A stretch of DNA of 64,000 nt from Bowmanella dokdonensis (GTDB lineage Bacteria; Pseudomonadota; Gammaproteobacteria; Enterobacterales; Alteromonadaceae). A program made the position numbers and the translations under genes. Below, in pieces: positions 27,160-38,314 of this stretch (its first letter is position 1; the number at the start of each line of letters is the position of its first letter). The notes under the pieces were generated by a model. It was not told where the DNA came from. It worked only from the letters and a program-made list of their open reading frames with translations, and did no database searches. The stretch spans positions 372,001-436,000 of the forward strand of contig NZ_JAFKCV010000001.1 in assembly GCF_017254865.1 (NCBI RefSeq), given 5' to 3'.

Positions 27160-28423
27160 GCCCATGACTGCGCATCTGGATACCCAGAATCCCCAGGATC
27201 TGGCCGGCTACCGGGATACTGGGGGCTATATGGGCTTTGCCAGGGCACTGGATATGACTCCCGCTGAGGTGCAACAGCAGGTCAAGGACGCCAACCTGCG
27301 TGGTCGTGGCGGAGCCGGTTTTCCGACTGGCATGAAGTGGGGCTTCGTGCCGATGGGGCAGGATGCGCCAAAGAGAAAATACCTGGTCTGCAATGCCGAT
27401 GAGATGGAGCCCGGCACTTTCAAGGACAGGTGGCTGATGGAGGGCGCCCCCCACCTGCTGATAGAGGGAATGATGATCGCCGCCTATGCCATCGGCGCCT
27501 CAAGGGCCTATCTGTTTTTGCGTGGGGAGTACCGCCTGTGCGCCAGGCGCCTGGAACAAGCGATCCGGGAGGCGGAAGAGGCAGGCTTGCTGGGGAAGGA
27601 TATTCAGGGGAGTGGGTACTCACTTGAGTTGCATCTCCATACCAGTGCTGGTCGTTATATTTGCGGAGAAGAGACGGCGCTGCTCAATGCATTGGAAGGA
27701 AAGCGTGCCCATCCTCGTTCCAAACCACCTTTCCCCCAGATTGCAGGGTTGTTTGGCCAGCCCACCATAGTGAATAACGCCGAGACTCTGTGCAATCTGC
27801 CCGGCATCCTGCGACGGGGTCCCGCCTGGTTCAGGGATCTTGCCGCAGACAGCGACGATGCAGGGACCAAGATCTATGGTATCAGCGGACGAGTCAGACA
27901 AGCGGGCTTGTGGGAACTGCCCATGGGCGCAACGGCCAGGCAGATCCTGGATTTGGCCGGCGGTATGCAGGATGGCCTTAAACTCCGTGGCTGGCTGCCC
28001 GGCGGCGCCTCAACGGATTTTTTGCTGCCGGAGCATCTGGATATCCCCATGGAGTACGACGCCATTGCCAAGGCCGGCAGTCGCCTGGGCACCGGCGGCA
28101 TCATCGCCCTGGATGACCAACATTGCCCGGTGGGGATGGTGTTAAACCTGATTCAGTTTTTCGCCCAGGAGTCCTGCGGCTGGTGCACCCCTTGCCGGGA
28201 TGGCTTGCCCTGGGCAGCGGAAATTCTCAGCCGTATCGAGACCGGAAAGGGCTGCCAGGAGGACCTGGATGAACTCAGCAAGCTTTGTGATTTCATGTGG
28301 ATGGGAAAGACGTTTTGCGCCCTGGCCCCTGGGGCAGTGGAGCCCATGCGCAGTGGACTGAAATATTTCGCCGATGATTTTCAGCAACATATCGATAAGG
28401 GCTGCTGCCCTTACCGGCAATAG
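27152..28423 (+). CDS. nuoF: NADH-quinone oxidoreductase subunit F
   Basis: A 423-residue subunit that binds NADH and FMN and starts electron transfer. RGRGGAGFPTGMKW is the NADH/FMN glycine loop, and ESCGWCTPCRDG with a later Cys holds cluster N3. The start at 27152 has AGGAGGCG before it; an earlier in-frame ATG lies within nuoE and has no site. The gap to nuoG is 22 bases. Confidence 0.96.
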   Translation: MDKPMTAHLDTQNPQDLAGYRDTGGYMGFARALDMTPAEVQQQVKDANLRGRGGAGFPTGMKWGFVPMGQDAPKRKYLVCNADEMEPGTFKDRWLMEGAPHLLIEGMMIAAYAIGASRAYLFLRGEYRLCARRLEQAIREAEEAGLLGKDIQGSGYSLELHLHTSAGRYICGEETALLNALEGKRAHPRSKPPFPQIAGLFGQPTIVNNAETLCNLPGILRRGPAWFRDLAADSDDAGTKIYGISGRVRQAGLWELPMGATARQILDLAGGMQDGLKLRGWLPGGASTDFLLPEHLDIPMEYDAIAKAGSRLGTGGIIALDDQHCPVGMVLNLIQFFAQESCGWCTPCRDGLPWAAEILSRIETGKGCQEDLDELSKLCDFMWMGKTFCALAPGAVEPMRSGLKYFADDFQQHIDKGCCPYRQ

Positions 28424-28445
28424 CAGGAAAAATACAGGTAGAGAC

Positions 28446-31208
28446 ATGGTACAGATCTTCATCGACAAACAGGCCTATGAGGTCAGCGAAGGGCAGAACC
28501 TGCTGCAGGCCTGCCTGTCGCTGAAGCTGAATCTGCCTTATTTCTGCTGGCATCCGGCCATGGGCTCGGTGGGGGCCTGTCGCCAGTGTGCGGTGACCCA
28601 GTACAAGGATGAGGCGGATACCCGGGGGAAAATGATCGTTGCCTGCATGACACCGGTGGAGGAGGGAATGCGGGTCTCGTTAAATGGGCCGGATGAAACG
28701 CATTTCCGTGAACAGGTGATAGCCGCACTGATGACCCATCACCCCCACGATTGCCCTGTCTGCGCAGAAGGGGGAGAGTGCCACCTGCAGGATATGACCG
28801 TGATGACTGGCCACTATGCCAGGCAGTTTAAGGGGCGCAAAACCAGTTTCAATAATCAGTATCTGGGTCCGCTGATTAAGCATGAAATGAACCGTTGCAT
28901 TACCTGTTTCAGGTGTGTGCGTTTCTATCGCGACTATGCCGGCGGTGACGACCTGTCCGCCCAGGCTTCGAAGAATCATCTGTACTTTGGCCGTCAGAGC
29001 GACGGCGTGCTAGAGAGCGAGTTCGCCGGGAATCTGGTCGAGGTGTGTCCCACGGGAGTATTTACCGACAAACCCTTTGGCGACCACTACAGCCGTAAAT
29101 GGGATATGCAGGCAGCACCTTCGATCTGCCAGCATTGCTCGGTGGGTTGCAATATCAGCCTGTCCGAACGCTACGGTTCGGTGCGCCGGGCGACCAACAG
29201 GTTCGACGCCCATCTCAATGGCTATTTTCTCTGTGACCGGGGCAGATATGGGTTTGATTTTGTCAACAGCCCGGCCCGCTGTCAGCAGATCCGCCTCAGA
29301 GGTAAGCCCGCCCGGTGGCAGGATGAGCAGCTTCAGGACATGCTGGGATCCTCAGGGCGCTGGATCGGCGTCGGCAGCAGTCACGCGAGTCTTGAAGACA
29401 ACTTCGCCTTGCAGCAACTGGTGGGAGCCGAGAATTTCTGCCCCGGTCTGGATGACGCTCAACCGGCCCTGATGAAACTGCATGGCGAGATCCTGCAACA
29501 ATATCCCATGGCCAGCCTGGCCGAGATGGAACAGGCCGATGCGGTGCTGATTCTGGGTGAGGACATCAATCGCAGTGCGCCGCGGATGGCGCTGGCTGTC
29601 CGTCAGGCTTTGCTCAACAAAGCCCGTGACAAGGTCGAATCCCTCAAGGTGCCAAGATGGCAGGATGCTGCGGTGCGTCAGGTATTGCCCGACAATCCCG
29701 TGCCGCTCATCTGGTTTGGCTATGGTGAGAGTGAGTTGCAAAGCCGTGCCCTTGTGCAGTGCTTATGCGACGATCAGGAAGCGGCAAGGCAGGGCTTTCT
29801 GCTGGCGGGCTTATTGTCGGAAGAGGCGCCCGTCCCGCAGACAGGCCAGGCCAGCCAACAAAGCAGTCAGGCAGCGGAAATACTGAAAAACGCCCGCAAT
29901 CCTTTGCTGATTGGCGGCTGGTCGGCCGGTAATCCGGCGTTACTGGCTGCCCTGGCTAATATCCGTAAGGCGCTGGGGGATAAGGCCAGGCTGGCCATCG
30001 CTGCGCCGGAGATGAACAGTGTGGGCCTGTCCCTTCTGATACAGTCCGGCTACCTGACTCAGGGGGCTGTGAAGGAGGCGCTGGAACAGGAACCTGTCAA
30101 CCTGCTGGTGCTGGATCATCAGTCGCAAGCCAGCCAATCTGTCCTGACCTTACTGGTTAAAAAAGCCAGGCAGACAGTGCGGCTGGGATTACTGGAACAG
30201 GAGGGCTCGCAAGACGCCTTGTTGCCGGTGGCGGCATTCAGCGAATGCAGCGGTTCAGCGATCAACTATCAGGGGCGGGTACAATCCTGGCAGCCGGCCA
30301 GTAAGATGACAGGGGACTGTATGCCAGGATGGCAGTGGCTGGTGCATCTGGCCAGGATGCAGCAAAGGCCGCTGGCTGACGTGGAGGACCTGGGGCAACT
30401 GCGCCATAAACTGGCCCAGTGCCATGGTCAGCTCGGCGATGTCTGGCGGACGGACCCCCACCAGCCGGCCGTGGCCCAACAGCCCCCCCGCTACAGTGGC
30501 CGCACGGCTATGCTGGCCAACCAGACTGTCCATGAGCCCAAGCCCTATCAGGAGCCGCAGGCTCCCTACCGTCAGAGCATGGAAGGCGTCGACACGCGTA
30601 AGTGCCCGACCAGGCCCATGCCCTATAGCTGGTGGCCGGGTTGGAATTCCAATCAGTCCGTCCATAAATTCCAGGATGAATACCGGGGACCGGCGTTGCC
30701 CGGCCAGACCAGGTCTGTGGCTTTCGCCCACTTTGAAAGCTCCTGCTGGTTCAAATGGCGTCCTCAATGGTCAGACAGAGAACAGGTCGGCTACCGGATA
30801 CTGCCCCTGAAGCAGATTTTCGGCAGTGACGGATTAAGCCTGAAAGCCCCGGCCATAGAGGAACTGCACGAGCGGGCCCAACTTTGGATGACACCGCAAC
30901 TGGCGGATAAGCTGGGTATGCAGGCCGGTCAGTGGGTGCAATGTGACGATCAGCCCCTGTGGATGCAGGCGGGCCTCAGTGAGCAGGTGCCCGAAGGTTG
31001 CCTGCTTGCCTATGTGCCGGCAGATGAAGCCTTGCCTGTGACAAGCTGCGAGCGATTTGCCGTAGCCGATTTGCAGCAGGCCGAGGCAATAGAACAGCAG
31101 CATCAGGGACGCATGGAAGGTGTCAGGGAACGGAGGCAGACCAGGCAAAGCTGGTTGCTTCACCAGGATGAGTTTATTCCCATCCGCTTCGTGGAGGGGC
31201 TGAACTGA
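28446..31208 (+). CDS. nuoG: NADH-quinone oxidoreductase subunit G
   Basis: A 920-residue iron-sulfur subunit, close to the E. coli length. It has N-terminal [2Fe-2S] ligands (CWHPAMGSVGACRQC), the His-Cys ligand set of N5 (HHPHDCPVCAEGGEC), N4 ligands (CITCFRC), and an extra CQHCSVGC motif matching the N7 cluster found in some bacterial enzymes. The C-terminal half is the molybdopterin-oxidoreductase-like fold, here without catalytic function. The end keeps the SVHEP/SMEG/PGWNS blocks seen in enterobacterial NuoG. It overlaps nuoH by one base. Confidence 0.95.
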   Translation: MVQIFIDKQAYEVSEGQNLLQACLSLKLNLPYFCWHPAMGSVGACRQCAVTQYKDEADTRGKMIVACMTPVEEGMRVSLNGPDETHFREQVIAALMTHHPHDCPVCAEGGECHLQDMTVMTGHYARQFKGRKTSFNNQYLGPLIKHEMNRCITCFRCVRFYRDYAGGDDLSAQASKNHLYFGRQSDGVLESEFAGNLVEVCPTGVFTDKPFGDHYSRKWDMQAAPSICQHCSVGCNISLSERYGSVRRATNRFDAHLNGYFLCDRGRYGFDFVNSPARCQQIRLRGKPARWQDEQLQDMLGSSGRWIGVGSSHASLEDNFALQQLVGAENFCPGLDDAQPALMKLHGEILQQYPMASLAEMEQADAVLILGEDINRSAPRMALAVRQALLNKARDKVESLKVPRWQDAAVRQVLPDNPVPLIWFGYGESELQSRALVQCLCDDQEAARQGFLLAGLLSEEAPVPQTGQASQQSSQAAEILKNARNPLLIGGWSAGNPALLAALANIRKALGDKARLAIAAPEMNSVGLSLLIQSGYLTQGAVKEALEQEPVNLLVLDHQSQASQSVLTLLVKKARQTVRLGLLEQEGSQDALLPVAAFSECSGSAINYQGRVQSWQPASKMTGDCMPGWQWLVHLARMQQRPLADVEDLGQLRHKLAQCHGQLGDVWRTDPHQPAVAQQPPRYSGRTAMLANQTVHEPKPYQEPQAPYRQSMEGVDTRKCPTRPMPYSWWPGWNSNQSVHKFQDEYRGPALPGQTRSVAFAHFESSCWFKWRPQWSDREQVGYRILPLKQIFGSDGLSLKAPAIEELHERAQLWMTPQLADKLGMQAGQWVQCDDQPLWMQAGLSEQVPEGCLLAYVPADEALPVTSCERFAVADLQQAEAIEQQHQGRMEGVRERRQTRQSWLLHQDEFIPIRFVEGLN

Positions 31209-32161
31209 TGGTAGAGATGGAACTGCTGTTTAAGATATCGGTGCTGGTACTGACTCTGTTGCCGACTGCCGCGCTGCTGGTCTGGCTTGAGCGGCGTCTG
31301 CTGGGGTTCTGGCAGGAGCGCTATGGGCCTAACCGGGTGGGACCCTTTGGTATTCTCCAATCGCTGGCAGACCTCATCAAGATCCTGTTCAAGCATGACT
31401 GGATCCCGCCTTTTGCCGACAAACCCCTGTTCGTGCTGGCGCCCCTTATCGGCGCGCTGGCGGTGATGATGAGTTTTGTGGTGGTGCCTCTTTCCCCCGG
31501 CTGGATGATTTCGGACAGCCACATTGGTCTGTTGTTCTTTCTGGCCATGACCTCGCTGGCGGTCTATGCGGTGCTGCTGGCGGGCTGGTCATCCAACAAC
31601 AAATACGCCCTCCTCGGCGGTATGCGGGCGGCGGCTCAGACCATCTGTTATGAAGTTTTTATGGGCATTGCACTGCTCGGAGTGGTGATCCTGGCCGGCA
31701 GCTTCAGGCTCAGTGACATTGTCGAGGCCCAGCAGGAATGGTGGTTTGTAATTCCCCAGTTTGTCGGCTTCGCGATTTTCATGATCGCCGGCATCGCCGA
31801 AAGCCATCGACTGCCATTCGATCTGCCAGAAGCCGAAACCGAACTGACCGGTGGCTTTCACACAGAGTATTCGGGCATCAAGTTTGCGTTGTTTTTTCTG
31901 GGTGAGTATCTGGGCATCATGCTGATATCCATGATGACCACCACTTTGTTCCTCGGCGGCTGGCTGGGGCCCTGGCTGCCACCCTTGGTGTGGTTCCTGC
32001 TCAAGACCTTCGTATTGATTTGTTTCTTTATCCTGCTGCGGGCCTCACTGCCAAGACCCAGGTATGACCAGCTTCTGGCCTTTGGCTGGAAGTGGATGCT
32101 GCCGCTGGCGCTGGTTAACCTGCTGGTTACAGCCGCACTCAAATTATCGGGAGGTACCTGA
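31208..32161 (+). CDS. nuoH: NADH-quinone oxidoreductase subunit H
   Basis: A 317-residue membrane subunit with eight predicted helices that forms the quinone channel between the arms. [23 protein letters not shown] near the start and [21 protein letters not shown] are family hallmarks. Its start overlaps the nuoG stop, and nuoI follows after 4 bases. Confidence 0.96.
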   Translation: MVEMELLFKISVLVLTLLPTAALLVWLERRLLGFWQERYGPNRVGPFGILQSLADLIKILFKHDWIPPFADKPLFVLAPLIGALAVMMSFVVVPLSPGWMISDSHIGLLFFLAMTSLAVYAVLLAGWSSNNKYALLGGMRAAAQTICYEVFMGIALLGVVILAGSFRLSDIVEAQQEWWFVIPQFVGFAIFMIAGIAESHRLPFDLPEAETELTGGFHTEYSGIKFALFFLGEYLGIMLISMMTTTLFLGGWLGPWLPPLVWFLLKTFVLICFFILLRASLPRPRYDQLLAFGWKWMLPLALVNLLVTAALKLSGGT

Positions 32162-32165
32162 CATT

Positions 32166-32681
32166 ATGTGGAGCCAACTGGTAACGATCTGGCGGGTCTT
32201 TGTGCACCTGTTTGACAAGAAAGACACGGTCCAGTATCCGGAACAAAAGCCCTATCTGGCGCCGCGTTATCGTGGGCGCATCGTACTGACCCGGGATCCG
32301 GACGGAGATGAGCGCTGCGTGGCCTGCAATCTGTGCGCTGTGGCCTGCCCGGTAGATTGCATCGCCCTGCAAAAGACCGAAGACGAGGATGGTCGCTGGC
32401 GGCCGGCCTTTTTCCGCATCAACTTCTCCCGCTGCATCATGTGCGGCCTGTGCGAAGAGGCCTGTCCCACCTACGCCATACAACTAACGCCGGACGTGGA
32501 AATGTGTGAGTACGAGCGTAAGAACCTGGTGTATGAAAAAGAACACTTGACCATCGACGGGCAGGGTAAATATCCGGGTTACAGCTTTTATCGCAAGGCG
32601 GGCATCGCTATCAAGGGCAAGGCCAAAGGCGAAGCCGACCAGGAAAAGCCACCGGTGGATGTGAGGAGCCTGTTGCCATGA
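32166..32681 (+). CDS. nuoI: NADH-quinone oxidoreductase subunit I
   Basis: A 171-residue ferredoxin-like subunit with two CxxCxxCxxxCP motifs ([12 protein letters not shown] and [12 protein letters not shown]) that hold clusters N6a and N6b. The ATG at 32166 gives the usual amphipathic N-terminal helix ([12 protein letters not shown]). The upstream in-frame alternative lies inside nuoH. It overlaps nuoJ by 4 bases. Confidence 0.96.
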   Translation: MWSQLVTIWRVFVHLFDKKDTVQYPEQKPYLAPRYRGRIVLTRDPDGDERCVACNLCAVACPVDCIALQKTEDEDGRWRPAFFRINFSRCIMCGLCEEACPTYAIQLTPDVEMCEYERKNLVYEKEHLTIDGQGKYPGYSFYRKAGIAIKGKAKGEADQEKPPVDVRSLLP

Positions 32682-33190
32682 TAGTCCAGGGCCTGTTTTA
32701 CACCGCCGCCCTGGTGGCACTGCTGGCCAGCTTGCTGGTGGTGACCAGCAAACATGCGGTGCACGCTATTTTGTATCTGGTGGTCAGCCTGCTGGCCCTG
32801 TCCCTGTGCTTCTACCTGCTGGGGGCGCCCTTTGCTGCGGCCCTGCAGATTATCGTCTACGCCGGCGCCATCCTGGTGCTGTTCGTCTTTGCCGTGATGC
32901 TGTTCAACATCAGCCAGGAGGACGTCAGGCGGGAAGACCAGTGGCTGGATTGGAAAGCCTGGGTGGGGCCCACCCTCCTGGTGCTGTTATTACTGGCGGA
33001 ATGGGTCCTTTTTATTGAGCTGGCGGCTAATCCCTCAGGTTCAGAGGTGGTGCTGGTAGACGCCAGGGCCGTGGGCGCCAGGCTGTTCGGACCCTACCTA
33101 CTGGCGGTGGAAATTGCGTCTTTCCTGCTGCTGGCCGGCTTGGTGGGCGGCTACCACCTGGCCAAGAAACTGCCGGAGGAGAGCCAATGA
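32678..33190 (+). CDS. nuoJ: NADH-quinone oxidoreductase subunit J
   Basis: A 170-residue membrane subunit with five helices. [21 protein letters not shown] is the conserved third helix with its pi-bulge region. It overlaps nuoI by 4 bases and nuoK by 4 bases, showing tight translational coupling in the membrane-arm part of the operon. Confidence 0.94.
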   Translation: MIVQGLFYTAALVALLASLLVVTSKHAVHAILYLVVSLLALSLCFYLLGAPFAAALQIIVYAGAILVLFVFAVMLFNISQEDVRREDQWLDWKAWVGPTLLVLLLLAEWVLFIELAANPSGSEVVLVDARAVGARLFGPYLLAVEIASFLLLAGLVGGYHLAKKLPEESQ

Positions 33191-33492
33191 CGGTACCACT
33201 CGAACACGGATTGCTGCTCGTGGTGCTGCTCTGGTGCATCGGACTGCTGGGGCTGCTGACCCGCAGGAACACCCTGTTTATGCTGATGTCGCTGGAGATC
33301 ATGCTCAATGCCGGGGCTTTGGCTTTTATCCTGGCCGGCAGCATCTGGCAGCAGGCCGACGGTCAGGTCATCTATATCCTGATCCTGGCCATCGCCGCAG
33401 CGGAAGTGGGTATCGGCCTGGCATTGCTGATCAGGTTGCGCCAGCATAGTCGTGATCTGGACATCGATCGCCTCAGTGAGCTCAAAGGGTAG
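33187..33492 (+). CDS. nuoK: NADH-quinone oxidoreductase subunit K
   Basis: A 101-residue membrane subunit with three helices and buried glutamates in [10 protein letters not shown] and [13 protein letters not shown] that take part in the proton path. The length is typical. It overlaps nuoJ by 4 bases, and nuoL starts 3 bases after its stop. Confidence 0.95.
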   Translation: MTVPLEHGLLLVVLLWCIGLLGLLTRRNTLFMLMSLEIMLNAGALAFILAGSIWQQADGQVIYILILAIAAAEVGIGLALLIRLRQHSRDLDIDRLSELKG

Positions 33493-33495
33493 ACT

Positions 33496-35310
33496 ATGCT
33501 GGACTGGCTTTATTTTATCCCCCTGCTGCCGCTGCTTTCCGCCCTGCTGCTGATACTGCTGCATGGGCGCCTGCCTCTGATGGGCGTCGTGCTGATGGGC
33601 GTGGGCTCCATGACCCTGGCTGCCCTGTTGACCGCCTTGGTGGGCTGGCAGTTCTATCAACTGGGCGGAGCACCTGTCCAGCAGGACCTGTTTAACTGGC
33701 TGCCGCTAGATCAGGCCCCGGTCAATATCAGCCTGTACCTGGACAGATTGTCCATGCTGATGATGGCCGTGGTCACCGGCGTGGGTTGGTTGATTCACTG
33801 GTATGCTGCCGCCTATATGGCCAGGGACAAGGATGTGCAACGCTTTTTCGTGTATATGAACCTGTTTGTGTTTGCCATGCTGATGCTGGTGCTGGGAGAC
33901 AACCTGGTGCTGCTGTATCTGGGCTGGGAAGGGGTTGGTCTGTGCAGTTTCCTGTTGATTGGCTTCTGGCAGCAGGAGCCTGACAATGTGAAGGCGGCTA
34001 AAAAAGCCTTTGTCGTTACCAGAGTGGGCGACACCGCTTTGATGATCGGGCTGCTGATGCTGTTTGCCGAGTTTGGCAGTCTATCCATCCAGGCTATCCT
34101 GCAGGGACAGATTGCAGACGCCAGCGACAGCCTCTGGTGGATAGGTTTGTTGCTGCTCGGCGGCGCGGTGGGTAAGTCGGCCCAACTACCGCTGCAGACC
34201 TGGCTGCCGGATGCTATGGCCGGTCCCACACCGGTCAGCGCACTGATCCACGCAGCTACCATGGTCACTGCCGGCGTCTACCTGATTGCCCGGCTGCACC
34301 CGCTGTTTGAGCCCCAGATCCTGTCCCTTGTTGCCTGGACAGGTGCCCTGACCCTGGTGCTGGCCGGACTGGCGGCTCTGGCCCAGACCGATATCAAGCG
34401 GGTGCTGGCCTATTCCACCATGAGCCAGATCGGATACATGTTCCTGGGACTGGGAGCCATGGCCTATGACAGCGCTATTTTCCACCTGATGACCCATGCC
34501 TTCTTCAAAGCCCTGCTATTCCTGACTGCCGGTAGCATTATCCTCAAACTGCACCATGAGCAGGACATTCGCAGAATGGGCGGATTGTTCAGGAGTCTGC
34601 CGCTGACCAGCAGCTTCCTGCTGATTGGGCTGCTGGCATTAGTTGGTGTACCGGGTAGTGCCGGCTTCTTCTCCAAGGAAGCCATCCTGGCCGCCACCTG
34701 GGAGGCCCAGACCGCAGGCCCCACTCTGTGGGCGGTGGCTCTGTTCGGGGTGTTGCTGACCAGCCTGTACAGTTTTCGCCTGTTCTTTATGGTCTGTTTT
34801 GGCAAGCCGGGGCATACCCACAGGCCTGACGAATTCCCGGCGACCAGCGTTTTTGTGTTGCCGCTGTGGCCGCTGGTTTTACTGTCGCTGGCCGGAGGCT
34901 GGATAGCGCTGGACTTTGGCGGCGTGTTTGCCTCAGGCCCGGCGCAACACCTGGCCTGGTATCTGGAGTGGCTGCCCGTAGGCGTTGCCCTGCTGGGACT
35001 GCTGCTGGCCTGGTGGTGGTATTTTCCAGGAACTTCCGAGAAAGCCAGACAGAGCGCCTTATCCCAATGGCTGCAGGGCGGCCTGGGGTTTGACTGGTTG
35101 TACGACAAGGCGCTGGTAAAACCCCTGGGTTGTCTCGTCGGATTGAACAAGGCCGACATGCTGGATAGTCCTTATCGCTTTATTGCCTGGTTGAATCTGT
35201 CCATCAATCAGTTGCTGACATTGACCCAAAGCGGGCGTGTGCGCTGGTATCTTTATGGAACGCTTGCCGGCAGCTTCCTGATGCTGGGAGGATTGTTATG
35301 GTGGCGCTGA
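33496..35310 (+). CDS. nuoL: NADH-quinone oxidoreductase subunit L
   Basis: A 604-residue antiporter-like proton-pumping subunit. [19 protein letters not shown] and [33 protein letters not shown] hold the key Glu, Lys and His residues. The C-terminus carries the long lateral helix typical of NuoL. It overlaps nuoM by 13 bases. Confidence 0.96.
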   Translation: MLDWLYFIPLLPLLSALLLILLHGRLPLMGVVLMGVGSMTLAALLTALVGWQFYQLGGAPVQQDLFNWLPLDQAPVNISLYLDRLSMLMMAVVTGVGWLIHWYAAAYMARDKDVQRFFVYMNLFVFAMLMLVLGDNLVLLYLGWEGVGLCSFLLIGFWQQEPDNVKAAKKAFVVTRVGDTALMIGLLMLFAEFGSLSIQAILQGQIADASDSLWWIGLLLLGGAVGKSAQLPLQTWLPDAMAGPTPVSALIHAATMVTAGVYLIARLHPLFEPQILSLVAWTGALTLVLAGLAALAQTDIKRVLAYSTMSQIGYMFLGLGAMAYDSAIFHLMTHAFFKALLFLTAGSIILKLHHEQDIRRMGGLFRSLPLTSSFLLIGLLALVGVPGSAGFFSKEAILAATWEAQTAGPTLWAVALFGVLLTSLYSFRLFFMVCFGKPGHTHRPDEFPATSVFVLPLWPLVLLSLAGGWIALDFGGVFASGPAQHLAWYLEWLPVGVALLGLLLAWWWYFPGTSEKARQSALSQWLQGGLGFDWLYDKALVKPLGCLVGLNKADMLDSPYRFIAWLNLSINQLLTLTQSGRVRWYLYGTLAGSFLMLGGLLWWR

Positions 35311-36755
35311 GTGGTTTGATCTGGGCGCCGCTGTTGCTGGGGCTGTTAAGCTGGCTTGCGGAGCACCGCCAGCGTGGCGCCGGCAACTGGGTGAGTCTGG
35401 CCGGTTTGCTGTTGCTGTTGCTGCTTAGCCTCTATCTTGCCGCAATGGGTGAAAGTGCACTGAGCCTGAGCTGGTTTGCCCGCTTCAACATCCATTTTGC
35501 GCTGTTATACGATGGATTGGCACAACTGATGGTGGTGATGACCATCTTGCTGGCAATACTGGCGTTGGCGGTTTCCTGGCAGGAGATCGATAGGCGTCAG
35601 GGTTTTTTCCACTTCAGTTTGATGTTCAGTGTGGCGGGCATCAACGGGGTCTTCCTGGCCGCCGATTTGTTTCTGTTTTTCCTGTGCTGGGAGGTGATGC
35701 TGCTGCCCATGACGGCGCTGATCCTGATCTGGGGCCATGAAAACCGGCGCTATGCGGCCATCAAGTTTTTTATCTTCACCCAGGTCAGTGGTCTGCTGAT
35801 GCTGATTGCCATTATCGCCCTGGCCCTGTTCCACCAGCAGATTGAGGGCACCCTGAGTTTCAGCCTTGCCGAATTGCAGCATCTGGACCTGCCGGGTGAG
35901 AGTCAGTTCTGGCTGATGCTGGGCTTTTTCGTCGCTTTTGCGGTCAAACTGCCCACGGTGCCTTTGCATACCTGGCTTCCGGACGCCCACACCCAGGCGC
36001 CCACTGCCGGCAGCGTGCTGTTGGCAGGCATCCTTTTGAAGACCGGCGCTTATGGGCTTATCCGTATCCTGCTGCCGCTCTTTCCTGAAGCCGCCATGAA
36101 CTTTGCACCTGTGGCGGTGACACTGGGAGTGATCAGTATTCTTTACGGGGCGCTGATGGCCTTCAGCCAGACGGATTTCAAGCGCCTGGTGGCCTACTCC
36201 AGTATCAGCCATATGGGTTTTATCCTCCTTGCCCTGTTCAGTTGGCAGGCTATTGCGCTCCAAGGAGCAATCCTGACCATAGTCGCCCATGGCATCAGCA
36301 GCGCGGCGCTCTTCTGCATGGCAGGCATGTTGCAGCACCGGCTGCATAGTCGTGAACTGGGCAATATGGGCGGGCTCTGGACCAGTGCGCCACGCATGGC
36401 GACCATGACCCTGGTGTTTGTCATGGCCGGTATCGGTCTGCCTGGACTGGCCAACTTCAACGGTGAGTTGTTGTCGCTGCTGGGCAGTTTCGCCGTTTAT
36501 CCGGCCCATGCCATGGTAGCGGCTCTGGGTATCATAGGCTCAGCACTTTACGGACTGCAGCTGTTTCAGCGGGCCTTCCAGGGGCCACCCGGCAAAGAAG
36601 TACAGGATCTGCAGGGACGGGAGTTGGGGTTCTGCGCCGTGATGGTGCTGGCGCTGGTGTATTTCGGGTTGCAGCCCCATCTTCTGCTGGAAGTCAGTGC
36701 GGCCAGTCTCGACAAGCTGGTTGCGCTGGCCAGTTTCAGTGAGGTGCGTCCATGA
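35298..36755 (+). CDS. nuoM: NADH-quinone oxidoreductase subunit M
   Basis: A 485-residue antiporter-like subunit with 14 predicted helices. The key segments FLCWEVMLLPM, KLPTVPLHTWLPDAHTQAPTAGSVLLAG and FSQTDFKRLVAYSSISHMGF are intact. It begins inside the end of nuoL and overlaps nuoN by 4 bases. Confidence 0.96.
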   Translation: MVALSGLIWAPLLLGLLSWLAEHRQRGAGNWVSLAGLLLLLLLSLYLAAMGESALSLSWFARFNIHFALLYDGLAQLMVVMTILLAILALAVSWQEIDRRQGFFHFSLMFSVAGINGVFLAADLFLFFLCWEVMLLPMTALILIWGHENRRYAAIKFFIFTQVSGLLMLIAIIALALFHQQIEGTLSFSLAELQHLDLPGESQFWLMLGFFVAFAVKLPTVPLHTWLPDAHTQAPTAGSVLLAGILLKTGAYGLIRILLPLFPEAAMNFAPVAVTLGVISILYGALMAFSQTDFKRLVAYSSISHMGFILLALFSWQAIALQGAILTIVAHGISSAALFCMAGMLQHRLHSRELGNMGGLWTSAPRMATMTLVFVMAGIGLPGLANFNGELLSLLGSFAVYPAHAMVAALGIIGSALYGLQLFQRAFQGPPGKEVQDLQGRELGFCAVMVLALVYFGLQPHLLLEVSAASLDKLVALASFSEVRP

Positions 36756-38185
36756 GCCTGAATGAACTCTGGCTGCTATCCCCCGTTCTGCTGCTGAGCG
36801 CCGGGATCCTGGTACTGATGCTGCAAACGTCCTGGCAGCGCCATGCTGCACTGGCCAGGGGCCTGACTCTGCTGATCCTGCTGCTCACACTGGCAGCCCA
36901 TCTATACTGGTATCCCAGTCAGGCTCAGACCCTGACCCTGCTGTTTGAACATGAGCCAGTGGGTGCATTTTTCACCCTGATGTTGTTGCTGGCCGGTTTG
37001 TCGGTGGCCTTTTTGCAGGGACCCTACAGCGGCGGACAGAGCCGGGAGGTCAGCGAAGAATTCTATTTGCTGCTGCTGTTATCCACCCTGGGCGCCATGC
37101 TGCTGGTGATGGCCCGCCATGTGGCTGGGGTGTTGATATCCATTGAACTGATGAGCCTGTCAATGCTGGCGATGCTGGCTTACAACCGCCAACGGCGTGA
37201 TTCCCTGGAAGGGGCCATCAAGTATCTGCTGCTCTCCGGCGCCGCGACCAGTCTGATGTTGCTGGGTTTTGGCATCCTGTATGCTGTGACGGGCAAACTG
37301 TTGCTGACAGAAATGCTGGCAGTGAGTCCAGGCTTGCTGGGTAAGGCGGGGATGGTGCTGGTGGTGGCGGCGCTGGCCTTTAAGCTCTCGCTGGTGCCCC
37401 TGCATTTCTGGACGCCGGATGTCTATCAGGGGGCGCCGCTGAACTCCACCCTCCTGCTGACCACCCTGTCCAAGGCGGCTGTGTTTGCCCTGCTGATCAA
37501 ACTGATGCTGATGATCCCTGAAGGTTTTGCGCAGGATCTGATCCGCATGCTGAGCTGGATGGCCATCGCCAGCATGTTGCTGGGGAACTGGCTGGCACTG
37601 CAACAAAGCAATCTGAAGCGGCTGATGGCCTATTCTGCCATAGCCCATATGGGTTACGTGCTGGTGGCGGCGGTCATTGCCATGGATCTGGACCATCGTC
37701 TGGTGCTTGAAGCCGCTGCGTATTACCTGCTGGCGTACCTGATCGCGTCCATCCTGATCTTCAGTGTGCTGGCCAACCTGTCCAGGCTGGATGCCGATCA
37801 GGATGTGGACCGGATAGAGCAAATCCGCGGCCTGTTCTGGCAACATCCCTGGCTGGCGGTGATCCTGGCCCTGGCGTTTCTGTCACTGGCCGGTATGCCC
37901 GTTACTGTGGGCTTTATCGGCAAGTTCTATCTGCTGACCCTGGCAGTGAAGCTGTCAGCCTGGTGGCTGTTGTCGGCCATGCTGATAGGCAGTGCGGTGG
38001 GACTCTATTACTACCTGCGGGTAATCTTCTCCCTTTTCGCCGAACCGGATCAACAGCGTCACAGCACGCCGGCCTTCTATCTTAGTAAGCTATGGCTGGG
38101 GCTGATTGCCGGCAGTCTGCTGGTATTGGGTCTGCTACCCGGTCTGCTGGGTGACCATCTCGGCAGACTTTTGTTATTGGGTTGA
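36752..38185 (+). CDS. nuoN: NADH-quinone oxidoreductase subunit N
   Basis: A 477-residue antiporter-like subunit that closes the operon. SIELMSLSMLAMLAY, KLSLVPLHFWTPDVYQGAP and SNLKRLMAYSAIAHMGY are the expected blocks. No clear intrinsic terminator was seen in the 129 bases before the next gene. Confidence 0.95.
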   Translation: MSLNELWLLSPVLLLSAGILVLMLQTSWQRHAALARGLTLLILLLTLAAHLYWYPSQAQTLTLLFEHEPVGAFFTLMLLLAGLSVAFLQGPYSGGQSREVSEEFYLLLLLSTLGAMLLVMARHVAGVLISIELMSLSMLAMLAYNRQRRDSLEGAIKYLLLSGAATSLMLLGFGILYAVTGKLLLTEMLAVSPGLLGKAGMVLVVAALAFKLSLVPLHFWTPDVYQGAPLNSTLLLTTLSKAAVFALLIKLMLMIPEGFAQDLIRMLSWMAIASMLLGNWLALQQSNLKRLMAYSAIAHMGYVLVAAVIAMDLDHRLVLEAAAYYLLAYLIASILIFSVLANLSRLDADQDVDRIEQIRGLFWQHPWLAVILALAFLSLAGMPVTVGFIGKFYLLTLAVKLSAWWLLSAMLIGSAVGLYYYLRVIFSLFAEPDQQRHSTPAFYLSKLWLGLIAGSLLVLGLLPGLLGDHLGRLLLLG

Positions 38186-38314
38186 ACCATCCCTGTGGGA
38201 AAAGCCGGCGAATTTGACCTTTTCTGTGCGCTTTACCCGGTTACCCTTTGCTTCTGCTAATCCATATGTTTTCATCGGCCGTATCTGCAATGATCATTGC
38301 CAAGGGAGTCATAC

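Noticed and set aside
35505-36509. 334-codon minus-strand open frame over nuoM
   Set aside because: Shadow of a conserved membrane protein; its His/Gln-rich composition is typical of antisense translation of hydrophobic helices.
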